DNA of 7,720 nt from positions 1 to 7,720 of the forward strand of contig JAQCKY010000091.1 of NCBI GenBank assembly GCA_027592155.1, read 5' to 3'. Made by a program: the position numbers and the translations under genes. A model generated the notes under the pieces. That model was not told where the DNA came from and did not search any database. It was given only the letters and a program-made list of their open reading frames with translations. This document shows positions 1 to 4,818 of this stretch, one piece after another. Source of the DNA: Pseudomonadota bacterium (lineage in GTDB: Bacteria; Pseudomonadota; Alphaproteobacteria; Rhodospirillales; UBA2165). Numbering within the stretch: position 1 is the first letter of the stretch; every line of letters begins with the position of its first letter.

Positions 1-418
1 TGGCTCTCTGAAGCGCCTGGGTTTCCCGGTAGAATTCACCCCGTACGTAAATATATGCCGCATGGGCGCCCATCGCGAAGCAGGCAACGAGACAACCTTC
101 GACGAGTTTGTGCGGTTCGCTTTTCAGAATTTCTCGGTCTTTGCAGGTGCCCGGCTCACCCTCATCGGCGTTGACGACAAGGTAATGGGGGCGCCCGTCT
201 GATTCTTTGGGCATAAAGGACCATTTGAGACCGGTGCCGAACCCTGCCCCGCCACGCCCGCGAAGGCCCGATTCCTTGACCTCTTCGATAACCTGTTCGC
301 GCCCGCGCTCCAGCAATGCCTTGGTGCCGTCCCAATCGCCGCGCGCCTTCGCGGCCGCCAGTCCGGAATCCTGGAGACCATAGATATTCGTAAATATCCT
401 GTCTTTATCGCGCAGCAT
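1..418 (-). CDS. nuoF: NADH-quinone oxidoreductase subunit F (NuoF), N-terminal part, cut by window edge
   Basis: NuoF is the 51-kDa subunit of complex I. It binds NADH and FMN and takes the first two electrons in the peripheral arm. Translating from the ATG at 418-416 gives 139 residues with no stop before the window ends. The stretch includes the glycine-rich flavin/NADH-binding motif GRGGAGF at residues 54-60 and the family block ADEGEPGTCKDR at 84-95. The 4Fe-4S cysteines of this family lie near the C-terminus and are outside the window. The start is well supported: a strong Shine-Dalgarno GGAGGAG inside the end of nuoE sits 7 nt before the ATG, and the ATG overlaps the nuoE stop as TGATG. 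Translational coupling with nuoE is therefore likely. Nothing in the visible part looks broken. Confidence 0.97.
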   Translation of the reverse strand, partial: MLRDKDRIFTNIYGLQDSGLAAAKARGDWDGTKALLERGREQVIEEVKESGLRGRGGAGFGTGLKWSFMPKESDGRPHYLVVNADEGEPGTCKDREILKSEPHKLVEGCLVACFAMGAHAAYIYVRGEFYRETQALQRA

Positions 419-1041
419 CAGGCATCTCCTCCGCTCGCACCCAGTTCCGTCAAAGACGTCAGTCCGGTCATCGGCTCGCAGGATTTTCGGCCGATCCTGG
501 AACCGGTTGCGGGTTCCTTGCCGACCCGGATCTCCGTCAGGATTGTTTCCGCCGCTGCCGCATCGAGGTCTTCGTAATAATCGTCGCCAATCTGGATCAT
601 CGGCGCGTTAACACAAGCGCCCAGGCATTCAACCTCGGACAAGGTGAACATGCCGTCTTCGGTGGTTTCACCAAAGTCGACACCCAGCACATTCTTGCAA
701 GCGCTGACCACGTCGTCGGAACCTCGTAGCCAGCAGGGCAGATTGGTGCAGACCTGCACATGATGTTTACCGATCGGCGCGAGATTATACATCGTGTAGA
801 AACTGGCGACTTCGTAGACCGTGATCTTCGGCATGTCGAGAAAGTCGGCGATGTAGTCCATCGCGACACGGGGGAGCCAGCCATCGTGCTGACGCTGGGC
901 GATATCCAGCAGCGGCATGACGGCGCTTTGCTGGCGGTCCTCAGGATATTTAGCAATTTCCGCTTTGGCCGCTTCGAGGCTCGCGGGCGAGAATTCAAAG
1001 CTATCAGGCTGAACGAACGAGGCCGCTGAATTACTGCTCAT
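418..1041 (-). CDS. nuoE: NADH-quinone oxidoreductase subunit E (NuoE), 24-kDa 2Fe-2S subunit
   Basis: This 207-residue protein is the thioredoxin-like 2Fe-2S subunit of complex I (cluster N1a), which sits next to NuoF in the NADH-oxidising tip. The four cluster ligands are visible as C98 and C103 (CTNLPC) and C139 and C143 (CLGAC), the usual C-x4-C and C-x3-C pattern. The helical N-terminal part carries the conserved stretch around residues 73-87 (ITVYEVASFYTMYNL). About 30 residues follow the ferredoxin fold as a Ser/Thr/Gly-rich tail with no recognisable motif. The ATG shares ATGA with the nuoD stop, and GGGGAG lies 8 nt upstream inside nuoD, so start and coupling are well supported. Length fits the alphaproteobacterial family. 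Confidence 0.97.
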   Translation of the reverse strand: MSSNSAASFVQPDSFEFSPASLEAAKAEIAKYPEDRQQSAVMPLLDIAQRQHDGWLPRVAMDYIADFLDMPKITVYEVASFYTMYNLAPIGKHHVQVCTNLPCWLRGSDDVVSACKNVLGVDFGETTEDGMFTLSEVECLGACVNAPMIQIGDDYYEDLDAAAAETILTEIRVGKEPATGSRIGRKSCEPMTGLTSLTELGASGGDA

Positions 1042-2216
1042 CGATCAATCTCCCCGAACACGATATCGATCGATCCGATATTGGCCACGATATCCGCCAG
1101 CATATGTCCCCGGCTCATCATGTCGAGAGCCTGCAAATGTGCAAATCCCGGTGCCCTAATCTTACAACGGTAAGGTTTGTTGGTGCCGTCGGAAATCAGG
1201 TAAACGCCGAATTCGCCTTTCGGCGCCTCAACGGCGGTATAGGTCTCTCCCTCCGGGACGTGATAGCCCTCGGTATAAAGCTTGAAGTGATGGATCAGCG
1301 CTTCCATCGACCGCTTCATCTCGGCGCGCGACGGCGGCGCATATTTTTGATCGTCCACCTTAACCTTACCGGCCGGCATTTTTTCCAGACATTGCTGCAT
1401 GATCTTTACCGACTCCCGCATCTCAACCATGCGGATGAGATAGCGGTCGTAACAATCGCCATTTTTGCCGATCGGAATATCGAATTCGAATTTTTCGTAG
1501 CCATCGTAGGGTTGCGATTTTCTAAGATCCCACGCCACACCGGAGGCCCTCAAGTTGGGTCCGGTAAAGCCCCAGTCATAAGCCTGCTCGGTTGAAATAA
1601 TCCCGATATCGACGGTGCGCTGTTTGAAAATACGGTTATTGGTCAGGAGCGATTCAATATCGTCGATCAACTTGGGGAAACGTTCGCACCAGGCGGCGAT
1701 ATCGTCGGCCAGGCCCGCCGGCATATCTCGCGAAACACCGCCCGGCCGGAAATAAGCCATATGAAGTCTGGCGCCGCTGACCCGTTCGCAGAACTCCATC
1801 AGGTGCTCGCGCTCCTCGAAGCCCCAAAGCATCGGCGTCATCGCGCCGACATCCATGGCATAGGCCGTGATGTTGAGGATGTGATTCAGAATGCGCCCAA
1901 TCTCTGCATAGAGCACCCGGATATATTGACCGCGCGGCGGGACTTCCATCCCGGCAAGTTTCTCGACTGCCAGCGCGAAGGCGTGTTCTTGATTCTGCGG
2001 CGCGACGTAATCCAGCCGGTCGAAATACGGGACCGCCTGCATATAAGTCTTATATTCGATAAGCTTTTCCGTGCCGCGATGCAGCAATCCGATATGGGGA
2101 TCCGCGCGCTCGATGACTTCACCGTCCATCTCGAGGACCAGGCGCAGCACACCATGGGCGGCCGGGTGCTGGGGCCCGAAATTCATGGTGAGATTTTTGA
2201 TTTGAGTTTCGGCCAT
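1038..2216 (-). CDS. nuoD: NADH-quinone oxidoreductase subunit D (NuoD), 49-kDa quinone-site subunit
   Basis: NuoD forms the quinone-binding pocket with NuoB at the junction of the peripheral and membrane arms. The 392-residue product from the ATG at 2216 shows GPQHPAAHG at residues 14-22, with His21 at the position of the quinone-contacting histidine. The family signature LHRGTEKL is at 45-52. Tyr70 in FDRLDY matches the tyrosine that hydrogen-bonds the quinone head group. The C-terminus ends FGEIDR, as in the family and its mitochondrial Nad7/NDUFS2 relatives. A longer reading frame reaches back to 2303, but it adds an Arg-rich stretch that is out-of-frame nuoC sequence. The ATG at 2216 overlaps the nuoC stop as TAATG and gives the expected N-terminus. 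NuoC and NuoD are separate here, unlike the fused NuoCD of enterobacteria. Confidence 0.98.
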   Translation of the reverse strand: MAETQIKNLTMNFGPQHPAAHGVLRLVLEMDGEVIERADPHIGLLHRGTEKLIEYKTYMQAVPYFDRLDYVAPQNQEHAFALAVEKLAGMEVPPRGQYIRVLYAEIGRILNHILNITAYAMDVGAMTPMLWGFEEREHLMEFCERVSGARLHMAYFRPGGVSRDMPAGLADDIAAWCERFPKLIDDIESLLTNNRIFKQRTVDIGIISTEQAYDWGFTGPNLRASGVAWDLRKSQPYDGYEKFEFDIPIGKNGDCYDRYLIRMVEMRESVKIMQQCLEKMPAGKVKVDDQKYAPPSRAEMKRSMEALIHHFKLYTEGYHVPEGETYTAVEAPKGEFGVYLISDGTNKPYRCKIRAPGFAHLQALDMMSRGHMLADIVANIGSIDIVFGEIDR

Positions 2217-2860
2217 TACTTGTCTGCCTTCACGGCCGCCTCGTCGTCTTCGCCGACGGTGGCTTTGTCGTCGCCCGGAAGCTCTTGCAGGATCCCTTCC
2301 CACGGACTCAGGAAGTCAAAATTGCGAAAATCTTGGGTCAGCTTTACGGGCTCGTAGACAACGCGTTTTTGTTCATCGTCATATCGCACCTCGACATAGC
2401 CGGTGAGCGGGAAATCCTTGCGCAGCGGATGACCTTCAAACCCATAATCGGTGAGGATGCGCCGAAGATCCGGATTACCGGCGAAAAAGATACCGTAAAG
2501 ATCCCAGGCTTCCCGCTCCCACCAGCCGGCGGCGCTAAACAGCTCCACCGCAGAGGGAACCGGCGTGTTTTCACCCGGTTGGACCTTAAGGCGGGCCCGT
2601 AAATTCTGGGTCAAGCTCAGCATATGGTACACGACGTCAAAACGGCGTTCCCGTTCCGGGAAATCGACACCGCAAATATCGAGAAGAATCTTGAACTGGC
2701 AATTAACGTCGTCCCGGAGATAAGCGAGAACCTTGAGGAGTTTATTGGCCTCTAGTTCCAGCGTTAGTTCTCCCAGAGCCACCGTCGACCCGGTTAGGTC
2801 TGTGCCCAATGCACCAGCGATGTAATCGCTGAAATCTTTGATGGGTTGAACGTCCGCCAT
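2216..2860 (-). CDS. nuoC: NADH-quinone oxidoreductase subunit C (NuoC), 30-kDa subunit
   Basis: NuoC is a cofactor-free subunit that packs against NuoD in the connecting part of complex I. From the ATG at 2860 it is 214 residues long. It carries the family stretch ERERRFDVVYHMLSL at residues 69-83. The 30-kDa signature region starts with EREAWDLYGIFF at 115-126 and continues through GHPLRKDFPLTGY at 143-155. The last 20 residues are strongly charged and look like a flexible tail. The open frame extends upstream to 2992, but that part lies inside nuoB and has no family similarity, so I start at 2860. The start has only a weak, distant AGGGA 13 nt upstream and sits 31 nt after nuoB, the only intergenic gap within this operon. 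Confidence 0.95.
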   Translation of the reverse strand: MADVQPIKDFSDYIAGALGTDLTGSTVALGELTLELEANKLLKVLAYLRDDVNCQFKILLDICGVDFPERERRFDVVYHMLSLTQNLRARLKVQPGENTPVPSAVELFSAAGWWEREAWDLYGIFFAGNPDLRRILTDYGFEGHPLRKDFPLTGYVEVRYDDEQKRVVYEPVKLTQDFRNFDFLSPWEGILQELPGDDKATVGEDDEAAVKADK

Positions 2861-2891
2861 ACCAATTACCGTATCCCTACTCCAGCCCGCT

Positions 2892-3446
2892 CTAACGCCA
2901 AAGCGTTCCGGTGCGCCGGATCTTCCTTTGAAGCTGAAGGATACCATAGACCAGCGCCTCGGCGGTCGGCGGGCATCCGGGAACATAAACATCTACCGGC
3001 ACGACGCGGTCGCAGCCGCGAACAACCGAATAGGAATAATGGTAGTAGCCGCCGCCATTGGCACAGGAGCCCATCGAGATAACGTAACGGGGTTCCGCCA
3101 TTTGGTCGTAAACCTTGCGGAAAGCCGGCGCCATTTTGTTGGTCAGTGTCCCGGCAACGATAATCACGTCCGACTGCCGAGGACTGGGCCGGGGTACCAC
3201 ACCGAATCGGTCAAGATCGTAACGGCTGACATAGGCATGCATCATCTCGACGGCGCAGCAAGCGAGGCCAAACGTCATCGGCCAGAGCGAACCGGTACGC
3301 GCCCAGTTTACCAGGTCGTCCAATTGCGAAACCAAAAAGCCTTTATTGGTCAGCTCGTCGTTTACTTGATTAAGAATCGCATCCTGATCGGGACCGGGCG
3401 GAAGCAACACCTTACCGGTACTTGAGGTTGTCGGTTCTATTCCCAT
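2892..3446 (-). CDS. nuoB: NADH-quinone oxidoreductase subunit B (NuoB), 20-kDa N2-cluster subunit
   Basis: NuoB (PSST homologue) carries the terminal 4Fe-4S cluster N2, which hands electrons to quinone at the NuoD interface. Numbered from the chosen start (184 residues), the N2 ligands are the adjacent pair C63-C64 (FGLACC), C128 (MGSCANGGG) and C158 (VPGCPP), all present. The frame is open back to a GTG at 3467. I prefer the ATG at 3446 because AAGGGAG lies 7 nt before it and it gives a normal N-terminus (MGIEPTTSS). This start overlaps the end of nuoA by 10 nt, which suggests coupled translation. The C-terminus (LQRKIRRTG) matches the family. There are no signs of damage. Confidence 0.97.
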   Translation of the reverse strand: MGIEPTTSSTGKVLLPPGPDQDAILNQVNDELTNKGFLVSQLDDLVNWARTGSLWPMTFGLACCAVEMMHAYVSRYDLDRFGVVPRPSPRQSDVIIVAGTLTNKMAPAFRKVYDQMAEPRYVISMGSCANGGGYYHYSYSVVRGCDRVVPVDVYVPGCPPTAEALVYGILQLQRKIRRTGTLWR

Positions 3447-3802
3447 TCCAAGGCTCCCTTCTTCCACTCATAGACGAAGCCGACCGTCAGCACGCCGAGA
3501 AATACGACCATGGACCAGAACCCAAATATACCGATTTGACCAAGGCTGACGGCCCAAGGAAATAGGAATGCCACCTCAAGGTCGAAAATGATGAAAAGGA
3601 TCGCCACCAAATAGAACCGAACATCGAACTTGGTCCGGGCATCTTCGAAAGGCTCGAACCCGCACTCATACTGAGAGAGCTTTTCCATGTCGGGATACTG
3701 CCGCGCGACAATGAAGGACGCGGTGAGAATGATCCCCGCCAATCCAACGGCAATGCCAATGAAAATCAAAATGGGAAGATATTGTGCGAGCAACGCGTTC
3801 AT
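3437..3802 (-). CDS. nuoA: NADH-quinone oxidoreductase subunit A (NuoA), membrane subunit
   Basis: NuoA is a small membrane subunit of complex I near the quinone cavity. The 121-residue product from the ATG at 3802 has three hydrophobic membrane segments, at about residues 8-33, 62-85 and 89-111. The conserved loop motif YECGFEP is at 45-51. The acidic pair D74 and E76 lies in FDLEVAFLFPWA, as expected for the family. The frame is also open from a GTG at 3844, but the extra 14 residues are not family-like. The ATG start gives the usual length. Its Shine-Dalgarno is weak (GGGA just upstream). It is the first gene of the nuo cluster and lies 63 nt after the 3' end of the broken tRNA-Asp, with no convincing terminator in between. 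Confidence 0.96.
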   Translation of the reverse strand: MNALLAQYLPILIFIGIAVGLAGIILTASFIVARQYPDMEKLSQYECGFEPFEDARTKFDVRFYLVAILFIIFDLEVAFLFPWAVSLGQIGIFGFWSMVVFLGVLTVGFVYEWKKGALEWE

Positions 3803-3865
3803 GGGGTCCCATTCGAGATCGGTTGACCTAGTATCGATTGCCACCGTAGCAGCCTAGACGAGATA

Positions 3866-3922
<57 letters not shown>

Positions 3923-3947
3923 ACTGTCTAGGTTCGCCCGCGCGCGC

Positions 3948-3976
3948 TTAGTAGTCGAAGCCCCAATGGGTGTCAA
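3948..3976 (-). promoter_or_regulatory. Strong sigma70-type promoter of the tRNA-Asp locus, possibly also feeding nuo
   Basis: On the minus strand there is a perfect -35 TTGACA (3976-3971), a 17-bp spacer and a -10-like TACTAA (3953-3948). The bases right after the -10 are almost pure G/C (GCGCGCGCGGGCG), the kind of discriminator known from stringently controlled stable-RNA promoters. Transcription would start near 3941, about 20 nt before the tRNA 5' end at 3922. The match of the -10 is only moderate. Confidence 0.7.
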
Positions 3977-4124
3977 GGCAACTAGTCCTCAAAAGAACGG
4001 CGGAAATTTAAGAATTTATGATCGGTGCTCCGCCTATCCCCTAGATGGTGATGATTCGGGGTGGAAATCAAGGAAAACCGGTCACAAAGGCGTCACATTT
4101 CAGTATTCGGAATTTAAAAAGAAT

Positions 4125-4200
4125 TGGTGGGCGGTGACGGGTTCGAACCGCCGACATTCACGGTGTAAACGTGACGCTCTACCAGCTGAGCTAACCGCCC
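4125..4200 (-). tRNA. tRNA-Val(UAC)
   Basis: This is a complete 76-nt cloverleaf on the minus strand. The acceptor arms GGGCGGT and ACCGCCC pair perfectly. The D arm is GCTC-AGCTGGTA-GAGC and the anticodon arm is TCACG-TTTACAC-CGTGA with anticodon TAC, which reads valine GUN codons. The variable loop is ATGTC and the T arm is GGCGG-TTCGAAC-CCGTC with one G-U pair. The discriminator is A and the CCA end is encoded (4127-4125). A short T-rich run (TTCTTTTT on the minus strand) follows within a few bases of the 3' end and may help end transcription. It lies between hupB and the damaged tRNA-Asp. Confidence 0.98.
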
Positions 4201-4207
4201 TTACCAA

Positions 4208-4229
4208 TTAGGGATCATATAGTCCCTAA
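4208..4229. repeat. 7-bp inverted repeat upstream of tRNA-Val
   Basis: The arms TTAGGGA (4208-4214) and TCCCTAA (4223-4229) are perfect inverted copies separated by 8 bp (TCATATAG). The repeat sits between the hupB terminator and the tRNA-Val 5' end, and the candidate -10 of the tRNA lies in its spacer. It could be an operator over the tRNA promoter or a small leader hairpin. Function is unknown. Confidence 0.6.
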
Positions 4230-4246
4230 GATAGAAATGAACAATG
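4214..4246 (-). promoter_or_regulatory. Weak candidate promoter for tRNA-Val
   Basis: On the minus strand, a -10-like TATATG (about 4221-4216) follows a poor -35-like TTGTTC at a spacing of 17 bp. It lies in the 42 bp between the hupB terminator and the tRNA-Val 5' end at 4200. The -35 matches only the first three consensus bases and overlaps the tail of the terminator, so tRNA-Val may instead be made by read-through from hupB. Confidence 0.3.
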
Positions 4247-4272
4247 CCGACCGCTTATGTGCGGCCGGCATT
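4243..4272 (-). terminator. hupB transcription terminator hairpin
   Basis: The minus-strand transcript can form a 12-bp stem, AAUGCCGGCCGC with GCGGUCGGCAUU, closed by a 6-nt loop (ACAUAA). One position is G-U when read as minus-strand RNA but A-C when read as plus-strand RNA, so the stem is complete only in the hupB direction. It begins 31 nt after the hupB stop and is followed by a modest U-rich run (GUUCAUUUCU). Confidence 0.75.
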
Positions 4273-4302
4273 ATCCGGATAACTTAGTCGCAAGAAGCGA
4301 TG

Positions 4303-4575
4303 TTAGTTGACGGAGGCTTTCAGCCCTTTACCCGCTTTAAACTTCGGCTGCTTTGAAGCCGGAATTTGAATGGTTTCGCCGGTCCGCGGGTTACGACCCG
4401 TGGTTGCCTTACGGTTGGCAACGGAGAACGTGCCGAAACCGACAACGCGGACTTCTCCACCACCTTGCAATGCGCCAGTGATGGAATCGAACACGCCGTC
4501 AACGGCTTTCGCTGCGTCGGCTTTGGATAGTCCAGCGGAATCGGCAACTGCGGAAACGAGATCATTTTTATTCAC
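4303..4575 (-). CDS. hupB: HU family nucleoid DNA-binding protein (HupB)
   Basis: The 90-residue product is a typical HU subunit, a small basic protein that dimerises, bends DNA without strong sequence preference and compacts the nucleoid. The helical N-terminal dimer part spans about residues 1-45 and includes the GFGTFSV core (47-53). The DNA-binding beta arm follows, with the conserved tip region RNPRTGETIQIPASKQPKFKAGK at about 61-83, including the RNP(R/K)TG signature and intercalating proline. Length is exactly that of the family. The start is GTG (4575-4573) in the sequence GTGAATAAA; no in-frame ATG fits. A G-rich GGGGGT about 7 nt upstream is the only Shine-Dalgarno candidate. The gene follows lon, as is common in proteobacteria, but has its own candidate promoter and terminator. 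Confidence 0.98.
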   Translation of the reverse strand: MNKNDLVSAVADSAGLSKADAAKAVDGVFDSITGALQGGGEVRVVGFGTFSVANRKATTGRNPRTGETIQIPASKQPKFKAGKGLKASVN

Positions 4576-4602
4576 GGTGAGACCCCCATAAAATGTGAAT
4601 AA
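4568..4602 (-). promoter_or_regulatory. Possible RNA hairpin covering the hupB ribosome-binding site and start codon
   Basis: In the hupB mRNA, UUAUUCAC (from 4602) is perfectly complementary to GUGAAUAA (ending at 4568), an 8-bp stem with a 19-nt loop. The GUG start codon and the next two codons form the 3' arm, and the G-rich ribosome-binding site lies in the loop. Six of eight pairs are A-U, so the structure would be weak and easily opened. It could act as translational control or as a DNA operator, or be chance. Confidence 0.45.
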
Positions 4603-4651
4603 GCCAAGGAAATAGAAATTCTGTAACGCCTCTATATGTGTGAGTGAGAGC

Positions 4652-4681
4652 AGTTTACGGCGCGTCGCTTCGCGGCGTCAA
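4652..4681 (-). promoter_or_regulatory. Candidate sigma70-type promoter for hupB
   Basis: On the minus strand, TTGACG (4681-4676, five of six consensus bases) is followed by an 18-bp spacer and TAAACT (4657-4652, four of six). This would give a leader of roughly 70 nt before the hupB GTG. It is the best -35/-10 pair I see in the lon-hupB spacer. Confidence 0.5.
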
Positions 4682-4690
4682 TCGATCAAG

Positions 4691-4726
4691 CGCAGTTTTT
4701 CGCAGCATTTTTCGCAGACGTCTGCG
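4691..4726. repeat. CGCAG/A-tract boxes and a 14-bp palindrome upstream of the hupB promoter
   Basis: On the plus strand, CGCAG occurs at 4691, 4701 and 4713. Two copies of TTTTTCGCAG (4696-4705 and 4708-4717) repeat with a 12-bp period. The last box opens a perfect 14-bp palindrome, CGCAGACGTCTGCG (4713-4726). The cluster begins about 10 bp upstream of the candidate hupB -35. Spacing close to the helical repeat, with A/T tracts, suggests a protein-binding or bent-DNA site. Confidence 0.55.
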
Positions 4727-4744
4727 GCGTAGCGCGGAATCGAA

Positions 4745-4776
4745 GACGACGCCGGGAGAATTTCTCCGGCGCCGTC
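4745..4776 (-). terminator. Hairpin after lon, probable terminator or mRNA 3'-end structure
   Basis: The minus-strand RNA can pair GACGGCGCC with GGCGUCGUC (one G-U) and then GGAGA with UCUCC, with a single bulged C and a 3-nt loop, giving 14 bp in all. It starts 42 nt after the lon stop. No good U-run follows (UUCGAUUCC), so it may be a weak terminator or a stabilising 3' structure. Confidence 0.5.
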
Positions 4777-4789
4777 CAATTTGATCTGA

Positions 4790-4810
4790 ACAAAAATATT
4801 CAGAAATATT
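4790..4810 (-). terminator. Weak AT-only hairpin with U-run just after the lon stop
   Basis: In the minus-strand RNA, AAUAUU-UCUG-AAUAUU is followed by UUUGUU, only 8 nt after the lon stop codon. The stem is all A-U and so is weak. It may contribute to transcript ending together with the stronger hairpin downstream. Confidence 0.25.
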
Positions 4811-4818
4811 ATTTATTT

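Noticed and set aside
1977..1979. Phe80 in NuoD (QNQEHAFALAVEKL), where many relatives have Tyr, first taken as loss of the quinone-binding tyrosine
   Set aside because: Counting against the Thermus Nqo4 sequence from memory places the quinone-contacting tyrosine in FDRLDY, which is Tyr70 here and is present. Position 80 is a neighbouring aromatic site that varies.
1761..2357. Plus-strand reading frames opposite nuoD, nuoC and nuoB (for example 1761-2357, 1104-1595, 2928-3425)
   Set aside because: All are antisense shadows of conserved complex I genes with no recognisable protein motif.
2216..2992. Longer reading frames that extend the N-termini of nuoC (to 2992), nuoD (to 2303), nuoB (to 3467) and nuoA (to 3844)
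   Set aside because: The extensions overlap upstream genes or the tRNA leader and encode sequence unlike the families. The internal ATGs give standard lengths and the expected overlaps.
4001..4125. Imperfect direct repeat CGGAAATTTAAGAATT (4001-4016) and CGGAATTTAAAAAGAATT (4108-4125), possibly a trace of tRNA duplication
   Set aside because: The copies differ by insertions, are A/T-rich and have no similar flanks, so chance is enough. The rest of 3977-4107 shows nothing I can support.
3966..4211. An 81-codon plus-strand reading frame ending in WWAVTGSNRRHSRCKRDALPAELTALTN
   Set aside because: Its second half is the reverse complement of the tRNA-Val gene translated. This is a well-known type of false protein prediction.
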